Assembly (NCBI GenBank): GCA_029260015.1 | Contig: JAJDEB010000034.1 | Location: 210,031 to 274,030 of the forward strand | From: Phycisphaerae bacterium | Lineage (GTDB): Bacteria > Planctomycetota > Phycisphaerae > UBA1845 | Direction: 5' to 3' | DNA: 64,000 nucleotides | Shown: piece by piece, positions 28,865-37,069 of the stretch | Position numbering within the stretch: the stretch's first letter is position 1 | Layout: the number at the start of each line of letters is the position of its first letter | Program-made: the position numbers and the translations under genes | The notes under the pieces: generated by a model | What the model was told of the DNA's origin: nothing | Databases searched by the model: none | What the model saw: only the letters and a program-made list of their open reading frames with translations

Positions 28865-31627
28865 ATGTTTGGCAATCGCACTATTATTCTTGGATACGTC
28901 TCTGCATTCGCAATATGCGCTGTGATGTCTGCGCCCGCGCAAGCGGCTGACGCTGAATCCGACCGGTTTTCCAATGAAGACTTTCATGCAGGATTGCTGA
29001 ATTACGACCTGCGTGATTTGCTCAGTCTACACATGATACAGATGCCGGGTTCGGATGAACTGCCTCAACTGCTCCTGCGCCGGAAGATGCATCTTCTCGT
29101 TTACGAAAGCACGTTGTCAGATGCATCGGAACGTCGAGACGCACTGGCAGCCGCCAACAAGATTCTCGCCGAGATCATTCGCAAACATGCGACCGACGAT
29201 CGCGCGATTGAATGGCAGATCACGCTCGCCCGATCTTTAATCTATGAGCAAGCCGAGCCCCATTTTTCAAGCATCCTGTATCGCGGCGGAACGGCAGAAG
29301 ATCGTCGCGTGCTCAAAGACCTCATGGATCAGGCTTTCGGCGTGCTCACGCGCCTGCTCAAGTTTCTCGACGACGAATACGCCCGCATCGACCTGCTATC
29401 CATCAGCCAGTATGAGCGGTTGGAAGACAAAGGATACATCGCCCAACTCGAATCGGCGATCCCCCAATCGCAATACATGCTGCTCTGGTCGAAATTCTAC
29501 ATGGCCCTCGCCCTCAAACCCGCAGATCAACAGCGACGCCTCCTGCTCGACGAAGTCATCGTCAAACTTTCAAAAGAAACGACGCTGTTGACCGACCGGC
29601 ATGACAACAGCCATGTGCAAGCGCAGTCTTTGCTGCTTGCGGGGATGGCCTATCGACGCGTCTCAGACTATCCGTCAGCAAGGCGATACCTTCGGGACGC
29701 TGTGGAGGTCGTCAGCAAGATCAACAACACGCAGGAACAAGCCGACCTTCAATGGGTCGTCACCTTGAGCACCGTCGAAAACATCCGCGCGCTCCGAGAC
29801 GCTGGAGAATCTGTTGAGGCACAAGATTTATTAGTCGAATTACACCGCAGATTTGCCCGACTCCATCGCGAGGACTTTGGTCGGAAGCTTCTGTTGGCCA
29901 TCCTTGAGAGCAGCATATTTCAGGCGATGGATTCACCCAATCATCAAGGCGGCGATCTCTTGCTCGCGATGCCATTATCAGAACGAGCTGCGGCGCCGTT
30001 GGTGCGGTTGGCCGATCAGAGTCTCGAACAGCGTGCAGATGTTTATGCGGCGATCTTCGACCAAATCCGAACCGCGCCCGATCCGAGTTTGCTGCACCCG
30101 TTTCAGCAGAGTGCCCTGATCGCCGGGTATATCGCAGACGCTGCACAACTTCGTCAGCAGGGTGCCCAGGATTCCGCGTCCGCAGAAACCACTCTGTCGG
30201 ATGAAATGGCGATGAAGAATCTCGACCTTGCCATCGAATCGGCTAACCGGCTACTGCATGAGCGACAGGGGTTGGATGACGAGTTGACCTGCGAAACCCT
30301 CTTTAATCTCGCCGTCGCCGAATATCACAAAGGTTTGCAACTCGCCGCCTCGCAGGACTTCACGCGCGTCGCCGAGAAGTGCCCCAAATTTTCACGTGCG
30401 CTTTCGGCTGCGATCTATTCTGTTGAAATTGTGACGCAACTGGTTGAAGATCCGTCACTTCGCGGACATCCCGAGATTCACGGTGCGGCGATCCAAGCCC
30501 TTCAAACGTTGGTGGATGGTTTTCCGGATTCGGATTCCGCGATGTACTGGCGGTTCTTTCTCGCCCAATCGTTGGAAGACGCCGAGCAATTTGAAGACGC
30601 AGCCAATCGATACACGAAAGTTGACCGCTCGCATCCGCACTATATCACCGCACAATTTCGAGCGATCAAGTGTCAAGTCATGGCATTGCAAGCCATGATT
30701 GCTACCGACGCCATCGAGGTCGCCGAAATACGTCGTCGTGCAGGAAGCGCCCGTCGCGCCGTAGCCCGGTTCGTCAAGACCGCCCGCGCCAACGATCCGC
30801 AGCGATCTGCGGAATTCCTCGCCCAGGCAGATGTCTTGATTGGCGAAATGAACGTCCTCAAAGGCGTCGATCAACACGAAGAGGCGATCGAACTCCTGCG
30901 CGATTTCGAGACCAAACATGCTAAGTCGATTGACCTAATGGGACGCGTTCTTCGCGTTCGTATCATCGCATTTGAATCAACTGGGCGACTACAGGAAGCC
31001 CAGCAAGCCGTACCGCAATTCGCGCAGATCGCACCTGATGATGCGGGCATGACCCTCCAATTGCTATTGGATTCATTGCGAATCGAAATCGACGACCTCA
31101 AGGAAAACAACAAAAACGCTGACGCCCAGAGCAAAGCCAACGCAGCGCTACTCTTTGCCAAACAAATTCACGACACTGCTTCGGCGAGAAGTGCATCCGA
31201 CGCAACCATGTATCGCTTGAATTTGCAACTCGCAGAAGCTCACTTAGAAGCCGGTCACGCTGATCAGGCTCTTCTGCTCTTTCGAGAAGCCGAACGCTTT
31301 GACGTTGCCCGTTTTGACGATGGAAAAGCACACGATCCAAGCCTCGTCATCGGCTTGGCCAATGCCTTCATGCAACAGAAAAAGTACGACGATGCGTTGC
31401 TCTTATTTAATCGATTGTTTCTTGAATCACCGCCAGATGCCCCGCATCGATTTGAGGCGCTGCTTGGCGACTTGAGGTGTCGAACCGCACTGAATGAAGA
31501 TGCGGCGGCCATCATTGACGTGATTGATCAACATCGCTTCCTCAGTCCAGACCTTGGCGGCGAATCGCTAAAGAAGAAGATTCTCGCTGTGAAGGCGCAA
31601 AACGAAAAGCGACTGGGGCGCAAGTAG
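28865..31627 (+). CDS. Large secreted TPR/helical-repeat protein in VWA-ExbBD operon
   Basis: The 920-residue protein has a signal peptide ending APAQA (residues about 24-28), then an all-helical body with TPR-like repeats. Examples are LLAGMAYRRVSDYPSARRYL, LFNLAVAEYHKGLQLAASQ and QLAEAHLEAGHADQALLLF. No enzymatic motif is visible. It begins five bases after the second exbD stop, so it is the last gene of the operon. Its size and position suggest a periplasmic scaffold or a partner reached by the VWA domain. The family is not one I can name. Confidence 0.75.
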   Translation: MFGNRTIILGYVSAFAICAVMSAPAQAADAESDRFSNEDFHAGLLNYDLRDLLSLHMIQMPGSDELPQLLLRRKMHLLVYESTLSDASERRDALAAANKILAEIIRKHATDDRAIEWQITLARSLIYEQAEPHFSSILYRGGTAEDRRVLKDLMDQAFGVLTRLLKFLDDEYARIDLLSISQYERLEDKGYIAQLESAIPQSQYMLLWSKFYMALALKPADQQRRLLLDEVIVKLSKETTLLTDRHDNSHVQAQSLLLAGMAYRRVSDYPSARRYLRDAVEVVSKINNTQEQADLQWVVTLSTVENIRALRDAGESVEAQDLLVELHRRFARLHREDFGRKLLLAILESSIFQAMDSPNHQGGDLLLAMPLSERAAAPLVRLADQSLEQRADVYAAIFDQIRTAPDPSLLHPFQQSALIAGYIADAAQLRQQGAQDSASAETTLSDEMAMKNLDLAIESANRLLHERQGLDDELTCETLFNLAVAEYHKGLQLAASQDFTRVAEKCPKFSRALSAAIYSVEIVTQLVEDPSLRGHPEIHGAAIQALQTLVDGFPDSDSAMYWRFFLAQSLEDAEQFEDAANRYTKVDRSHPHYITAQFRAIKCQVMALQAMIATDAIEVAEIRRRAGSARRAVARFVKTARANDPQRSAEFLAQADVLIGEMNVLKGVDQHEEAIELLRDFETKHAKSIDLMGRVLRVRIIAFESTGRLQEAQQAVPQFAQIAPDDAGMTLQLLLDSLRIEIDDLKENNKNADAQSKANAALLFAKQIHDTASARSASDATMYRLNLQLAEAHLEAGHADQALLLFREAERFDVARFDDGKAHDPSLVIGLANAFMQQKKYDDALLLFNRLFLESPPDAPHRFEALLGDLRCRTALNEDAAAIIDVIDQHRFLSPDLGGESLKKKILAVKAQNEKRLGRK

Positions 31628-31742
31628 CAATCGCGTCGTCGCAGGCAGTGTTCATTCATTGACGCGCGGAAACTCGACTCATACACTCCGATCAGATTCA
31701 CACAAGTTATTTCATTCTTCGCGCTTAGCGCCGGTTTGAATC

Positions 31743-32342
31743 ATGATCACCCGAGACAATTCTCTACTGCTGATGATAGACGTGCAGGCGCGGCTTCTGC
31801 CACAGATACGTTGCGCCGAATCACTCATCGCGGCGAATGCATTTCTCTTGCGCGCTGCTCATTTGATTGAGATTCCGATCGTTGCCACGGTGCAATATGT
31901 AAGCGGTCTCGGTCCGACCCACCCGCAGTTGCAGGACATCCTGTCGGGCTGGGATATTGCGCCGATTGAGAAGATGACGTTCAGCGCCATTCAGGATGAA
32001 GCCTGCAAACATGAAATCCTCAATGCCAATCGTCCGAATGTGGTCGTGACGGGAATTGAAGCCCACGTCTGCGTGCAGCAGACCGTACTCGATTTGATCG
32101 AACATGGGGTCTTCCCGGTCGTGATCCGCGATGCGGTTTCGAGTCGAAGCAAAATCGATCTGGAAACGTCGATCCGCCGAATGGAAGCGGCTGGCGCGGT
32201 TGTGACGACGGCGGAATCATTGGCGTTTGGATGGTGTCACACATCGGGCACGCCTGAATTCAAGGAGATGCTCGGATTCGTCAAGGCGTTCGACGCGGTG
32301 AAACGCGCTGCCGCAGACCTTTCACCCAAGCCGCAATCATGA
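31743..32342 (+). CDS. Isochorismatase-family cysteine hydrolase
   Basis: The 199-residue protein has the catalytic triad of the family: Asp13 (LLLMIDVQ), Lys77 (EKMTFSA) and Cys110 (TGIEAHVCVQQT). The non-proline cis-peptide region before the Cys is also recognisable. Family members hydrolyse amides or vinyl ethers such as nicotinamide, isochorismate or ureidoacrylate. The closest general type is the YcaC-like hydrolase group, for which the substrate is often unknown. No metal-site triad typical of nicotinamidases is evident. The stop overlaps the next ATG in an ATGA, so translation is coupled to the zinc-ribbon microprotein. Confidence 0.85.
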   Translation: MITRDNSLLLMIDVQARLLPQIRCAESLIAANAFLLRAAHLIEIPIVATVQYVSGLGPTHPQLQDILSGWDIAPIEKMTFSAIQDEACKHEILNANRPNVVVTGIEAHVCVQQTVLDLIEHGVFPVVIRDAVSSRSKIDLETSIRRMEAAGAVVTTAESLAFGWCHTSGTPEFKEMLGFVKAFDAVKRAAADLSPKPQS

Positions 32343-32599
32343 GCGAATTCGACGACGGCGGCGGATGGGAGGCAGACGATTGGGGCGACGATCCCGATGA
32401 TCATGCCGAGGAGTTGCAATGCCCGAATTGCGGCGCATCCGTGTATGAAGAAACCCAACAATGCCCCCATTGCGGCGACTGGATCACCCCTCATGCAGCC
32501 GCAGCACGAACACCGATGTGGGTTCGGGTGGTCAGTGTCGTGGTCATTTTTTCCTTCCTCTATTTTGCCATCGCTGGCATCGTCCACAGTTTCTGGTAA
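32339..32599 (+). CDS. Zinc-ribbon single-pass microprotein
   Basis: The 86-residue protein has a very acidic Gly/Asp N-terminus (DDGGGWEADDWGDDPDD), a two-pair zinc ribbon (CPNCGASVYEETQQCPHCG) and one C-terminal membrane helix (VVSVVVIFSFLYFAIAGIV). The ATG lies inside the stop of the hydrolase gene. The type is common in Planctomycetota with no known role. It could be a tail-anchored adaptor, but nothing in the sequence fixes this. Confidence 0.75.
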   Translation: MSEFDDGGGWEADDWGDDPDDHAEELQCPNCGASVYEETQQCPHCGDWITPHAAAARTPMWVRVVSVVVIFSFLYFAIAGIVHSFW

Positions 32600-32695
32600 A
32601 TATGCCCCTCCATATTGGGCAACATTGCTTCTCAACTGAAAAAGAGTGTCAATCGAATAGCCGGCTGACATAGCCGCACGTATCTTCCATCAGGC

Positions 32696-34789
32696 ATGGC
32701 AAAGAATAAACCCACGACATCCCAATCAAGAGCATCCGTCAAGAAGTGGTCGAACGACGACACATTGGAATTGATGCCAGCATCGGTGCCCGGTTCCACG
32801 CTGGAACGCTGGGGACCGATTGCGATGATCGCGGTCTTGATCTTCATTGCGTATATTCCAACGCTTAATAATGGATTCGTCAGTTGGGATGACGATCACT
32901 ACATCTTCGACAATCGCCAGGTCAGCGAGCCCGATGGGCTCAAGAGCATCTGGTTCGACGTCTTTCATTATTCCAGCGAGCGATTCAAACGAAACGTTGA
33001 TGATGAGCGGGTAAGCCATCAATATTACCCAATCGTGTTCACGACGCATTGGATCGAGTACCGCCTTTTTGGTGGCACAGGTGAGCAGACCGAAGACGAA
33101 AGACATGGGGGCGGCAAGAAATTCAAGCGAGCCCCCACGATTCGCGAACTCATTGACCGGGGAGAAATGAGCGAGCGAGGGTTCCACCTCACCAACACAC
33201 TGCTGCACATGGTCAACGTGATGGTGATGATCATGCTGTTTAGGGCGCTGGGTTTGTCATCGTGGGTGGCGTGGGCGGCGACAATACTCTTCGCGCTCCA
33301 CCCGATGCAGGTCGCATCCGTCGCATGGGCGGCAGAGCGCAAGAACATCTTGTCGCTGATGTTCTACATGCTCAGCATGATCTGTTACGTCAATACGCGC
33401 CGCACCGGAAGCTGGTGGCGGTACATGCTCACCGTCGTATTCTTTCAAGCCGCCCTATTCAGCAAAACCGTCGCGTTGACATTGCCAGTTACACTATTCT
33501 TCACCGACCGATTGCTGGAACGAAAATGGGAGCCGAAGCTCATCGTCCAGAGTCTTGTGCGACTCTTGCCACTGATGGCCCTCACCGCGATCTCGGCATG
33601 GACGACCATCAGCGTCGAAGATCGCAACCGCACGATTCCCCTTGCACCTGAAGATCGCAAATTCATTCCATGCGCGTCGCTGCTGTTTTACGTTGGCAAA
33701 ATGCTGCTACCGATCGGGCAGTCCCCGATCTATCGCCTTTGGGACCCAGACCCGGGCAATTTCCTCTGGTTTGTCCCAATGCTCTTGGTGTTCGCAATGG
33801 CGACGGCCATCATTGTATTCCGCAAGAAGCTGGGTCGGCACTTTATCTGGGCTGTCTTAATGTACTGCGTCATCATGTCGCCCATGCTGGGTTTCAAGAA
33901 TATCAACTACTTCCAGTTTGCATTCGTCGCCGATCATTACTTTTATCACGGTGCGCTCGGATTGTTTCTATTGGTCGGGCTGTCGTTCGACGCGTTGCGG
34001 CGCTGGATGGGCAGCAAAGACCATGGCAACGAGATCGTGACGGGCGTTGTGTTGCTGCTCGCGATTGGCTGTGGAGTGCGCACCTATTTCTATTCCCAAC
34101 ATTGGCGGACGGCAGACACGTTTTGGGAAAGAACGCTGACGATCAATCCAGAATGTTGGCCCGGTCATTACAACGTAGCTAACGCGCGTGCGCGAGAAGC
34201 GACCAATTCAGATGATCCGAAAGAAAAGCAGGAATTGTACGACCTCGCAATTGCCGGATATAAGCGGGTCGCTGAAATCAACGGGCAGATTCGCCAGCCC
34301 GTCGACCAATGGATCAGATGGTGCCGCGTGACAAAGGACTGGGAATGCATGCTGGAAGGTTCTAAGACCGGCGTAACACAGTTCTCACACATACCCGACT
34401 ATTATCTGAGCGCCGCCGTCGCATATGCCAATCTTGACGACGTTGAGAACGCCATCTTGTACTATCAGAAGACAATCACCGTTGCGGAGCAGAGGAGGAA
34501 ACCCAGAATCGCGATCAATGCGTGCCTTGAACTTGGCGCGATTGAGAAACGGCGCGGACAGGATGACAAATCTGCAACATACTTCATCAAAGCCGCCCAA
34601 ATCGCACAAAATGTCGGAGAATCACGCGAGAAAAGTAAACCCTGCTATGCAAGGGACTGGTTTGCGTATGCAAGGCAATACCTATCCCAAGCGCCTCGAA
34701 CGCCCGCCAACGCTGCCAGGATTCAGAAGATGGGTGAGTATCTGAACGAAAAACACGCCGAGTGTTCAAAGCGATGCAAGGGTAAGTAG
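32696..34789 (+). CDS. TMTC-like GT-C membrane protein with C-terminal TPR
   Basis: The 697-residue protein has a polytopic N-terminal part and a soluble TPR-like C-terminal part (from about residue 490). The first lumenal loop has NGFVSWDDDHYIFDN, and a later segment reads LHPMQVASVAWAAERKNILS. Both are hallmarks of TMTC-like/DUF1736-type GT-C glycosyltransferases, which use lipid-linked sugars (O-mannosylation in eukaryotes). About ten further membrane helices follow. The C-terminal region contains repeats such as AAVAYANLDDVENAILYYQK. The acceptor is unknown. The gene appears to stand alone. Confidence 0.75.
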   Translation: MAKNKPTTSQSRASVKKWSNDDTLELMPASVPGSTLERWGPIAMIAVLIFIAYIPTLNNGFVSWDDDHYIFDNRQVSEPDGLKSIWFDVFHYSSERFKRNVDDERVSHQYYPIVFTTHWIEYRLFGGTGEQTEDERHGGGKKFKRAPTIRELIDRGEMSERGFHLTNTLLHMVNVMVMIMLFRALGLSSWVAWAATILFALHPMQVASVAWAAERKNILSLMFYMLSMICYVNTRRTGSWWRYMLTVVFFQAALFSKTVALTLPVTLFFTDRLLERKWEPKLIVQSLVRLLPLMALTAISAWTTISVEDRNRTIPLAPEDRKFIPCASLLFYVGKMLLPIGQSPIYRLWDPDPGNFLWFVPMLLVFAMATAIIVFRKKLGRHFIWAVLMYCVIMSPMLGFKNINYFQFAFVADHYFYHGALGLFLLVGLSFDALRRWMGSKDHGNEIVTGVVLLLAIGCGVRTYFYSQHWRTADTFWERTLTINPECWPGHYNVANARAREATNSDDPKEKQELYDLAIAGYKRVAEINGQIRQPVDQWIRWCRVTKDWECMLEGSKTGVTQFSHIPDYYLSAAVAYANLDDVENAILYYQKTITVAEQRRKPRIAINACLELGAIEKRRGQDDKSATYFIKAAQIAQNVGESREKSKPCYARDWFAYARQYLSQAPRTPANAARIQKMGEYLNEKHAECSKRCKGK

Positions 34790-34826
34790 CTGATCGAATC
34801 GATCGGTTTCGTTGAGTTGGCCTTAA

Positions 34827-34861
34827 ACAAGATTCAGCGACCCTATACAAGATTCAGCGAC
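34827..34861. repeat. 15-bp direct repeat across the comF stop codon
   Basis: ACAAGATTCAGCGAC occurs at 34827-34841 and 34847-34861 (period 20). On the minus strand the right copy contains the last comF codons before its TAG; the left copy repeats them and is followed by TAA in another frame. Confidence 0.75.
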
Positions 34862-35622
34862 GCAGTATCCTCACCCGCCCGCGCGACCACCGCCACATAT
34901 ATTTCCTTCACGTTTGCCCTTCTGAGCACTTTCGCACATTCCTGCACCGTCGCCCCAGTGGTCATGATATCATCTACGAGACACACGCGGCCCCCCGCCA
35001 CCTGACACCCGCGCGCCAATGCAAACTTGCCGCGAACATTTTCAAGTCGCGCCGGGCCCGACAACCCCACCTGCGAACGTCCACCACGAACGCGATCCAG
35101 TATCGGTGCGTATGGAATGGACGTGTGCTTCGATATCAACCGGGCAATTCCCTCAGCCGGATGAAAGCCCAAGCCCACCGACTGAATGTTTCGCCGCAAG
35201 CGATGCTGCCAGCATGTCGGAACCGGAATCAACGCGTCGATGTCTTCGTAATGTTCCGATTGAATGATGGCCCGCGATAGCGTGCGAGCAAAAAACAACT
35301 CTAAATTCTCAAACCCACTGTATTTGAAGCGCCGAAACATGTCGGCGAATCCTTCGCGATACGCAGCAATTCGATAGACACGAACAAAGCGCCGGCCCGT
35401 CGCTCGGCACTCGCTACAACCCAACGGGGAAAGTTCGTACGGAGCAACCGAACGCCCACACCCGGGACAATACTCCACCTGCATTGCACTCTTGATGGAG
35501 TCCATGCAACTGCTGCAAATTTCATCGACAGCGAGTTTGCCCGATCGACCGCAACCATGACATACGGGCGGCCAAACTGCGTCCGAAAATAGTTCGATTG
35601 ACTCTTGAATGGAGCGGTTCAT
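34843..35622 (-). CDS. comF: ComF-family phosphoribosyltransferase-like protein
   Basis: The 259-residue protein starts with a zinc-finger region of four Cys pairs (CHGCG, CSSC, CPGCG, CSEC), then FKYSGFENL and a type I phosphoribosyltransferase domain with the PRPP motif VCLVDDIMTTGATVQE. ComF homologues take part in DNA uptake in competent bacteria, but the exact step is unsettled. The ATG at 35622 has a GAGGG site about 8 bases upstream; the 13-residue longer frame overlaps the divergent adaptor region. No com or pil genes are adjacent. Confidence 0.9.
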   Translation of the reverse strand: MNRSIQESIELFSDAVWPPVCHGCGRSGKLAVDEICSSCMDSIKSAMQVEYCPGCGRSVAPYELSPLGCSECRATGRRFVRVYRIAAYREGFADMFRRFKYSGFENLELFFARTLSRAIIQSEHYEDIDALIPVPTCWQHRLRRNIQSVGLGFHPAEGIARLISKHTSIPYAPILDRVRGGRSQVGLSGPARLENVRGKFALARGCQVAGGRVCLVDDIMTTGATVQECAKVLRRANVKEIYVAVVARAGEDTASLNLV

Positions 35623-35707
35623 CGTCTGCCCTCGATGAGGTATGAGCCCCATCATCAACATCTTTTCTTATCTTGTCGAAATAATTTTCATGCGTAATAT
35701 ATTAACC

Positions 35708-37069
35708 ATGACGAGCCAATTTGATTCATCCGTTCGCCGATGCTTCGCCAACATCGTGCTACGAGCCATTGCCTGTGCAATATTCCTGGCACCGGGAATG
35801 GCGTTTGGCCAGTTCGGTCCGACCAAAGTCGTCACCGCCAAGGTCCTTCGTCAACCGATGCAATTGACTGTTACGCTGGTTGGAACGGTTGGCCCCAAAA
35901 CGCGAAGCTTGATCGGTACTGAGGTAGCTGGCTTGGTCGATGCAATGCCAGCCCGCCAGGGCAATCTGATCGTCAAGGGCGATCTGCTATGCAAGCTTGG
36001 TCAAGACATGCTGGGTGCAGAATTGGAAAGCGCCCAAGCCAAACTTCAGACACTCGAGTCTCAGCTGCTGGAATTGCAAAACGGAACCCGCGTCGAGGAC
36101 ATGGCCCGACTCCAAGGAAATCTCGACGCCACTATTGCGCGGGCTGATCGATGGTCCTTTGAACTCGATCGCATCAAGCGACTTCAAGGAGTCGATTTCG
36201 CCAATCAACGCGAGTATCAAGACGCTTTATCCGAACATCTATCCGCAGTCGGCGCTCAGCAAGCCGCCCAAGCTGACTACGACAAAGCTGTCGCCGGACC
36301 GCGCGCGGAAGTGCTCGCCCAAGCCACCCATGAATTGGCCCAGCAAAAGGCCATCGTGAAACGAGCCCAACTGGATTTCGAAAAAACGCGTATCCTCGCG
36401 CCGTTTGATGGGTTCGTCGTCGCCCGCCATGCCGAGGTGGGCAATTGGTTGCAGGTCGGTGGCGCAGTTGTCGAATTGGCCGATACATCAAGTGTACTTG
36501 TGCGAGTAGACGTACCGGAATCCGTCATCCCGTTTGCCAAGATCGATGCTACTGTCGCCATCAGAATTGATGCATTGAAGAAACGCTACGATGGTCGCAT
36601 TCGACATGTCATTCCGCAAGCCGACGAAGCCGCCAGAACGTTTCCGGTCGAAGTGCAGATTGCCAATCCCGACTATGAACTCAAATCGGGAATGTTCGCA
36701 ATGGTGACCCTGCCGGCAGGCGCTGAAGAAATGACCACTGTCGTCCCCAAAGACGCGCTGATCGAAAGCGACGGCACTATCTACGTCGCAATGATTGTCG
36801 ACGCCGAGAAGGGCAAGATGGCAATCCCGGTCCCTGTCACCCTCGGATCAGATCAAGGCAATCTCATTGCCATCACGTCGAACAACCTACCGCCCGACGC
36901 AATCGTCGCGGTCTACGGCAACGAACGATTAACCTATCCTCAACCGGTTTTCCCTGTCGATTCTGCAGAGTCCGAAGATACTGCCAAAGCCAAAGAGAGC
37001 CCCAACCGCTCCGCGTCGATTCAAGAAACCGACAAGTCTGACGCCAGAAGCCAGCGATCTAACCAATGA
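35708..37069 (+). CDS. RND efflux periplasmic adaptor (HlyD/MFP family)
   Basis: The 453-residue protein has a signal sequence (IACAIFLAPGMAFGQ), a split lipoyl/hairpin region (PARQGNLIVKGDLLCKLG and ILAPFDGFVVARHAEVGNWL) around a coiled coil (residues about 95-190), and a beta-barrel (VRVDVPESVIPF, IANPDYELKSGMFAMVTLP). It should bridge the inner-membrane pump and an outer-membrane channel. In-frame ATGs at 35642 and 35690 exist, and none has a strong ribosome site. The stop overlaps the pump ATG (ATGA). No TolC-like gene is in the window. The last 40 residues are Ser/Glu/Lys-rich and probably disordered. Confidence 0.88.
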   Translation: MTSQFDSSVRRCFANIVLRAIACAIFLAPGMAFGQFGPTKVVTAKVLRQPMQLTVTLVGTVGPKTRSLIGTEVAGLVDAMPARQGNLIVKGDLLCKLGQDMLGAELESAQAKLQTLESQLLELQNGTRVEDMARLQGNLDATIARADRWSFELDRIKRLQGVDFANQREYQDALSEHLSAVGAQQAAQADYDKAVAGPRAEVLAQATHELAQQKAIVKRAQLDFEKTRILAPFDGFVVARHAEVGNWLQVGGAVVELADTSSVLVRVDVPESVIPFAKIDATVAIRIDALKKRYDGRIRHVIPQADEAARTFPVEVQIANPDYELKSGMFAMVTLPAGAEEMTTVVPKDALIESDGTIYVAMIVDAEKGKMAIPVPVTLGSDQGNLIAITSNNLPPDAIVAVYGNERLTYPQPVFPVDSAESEDTAKAKESPNRSASIQETDKSDARSQRSNQ

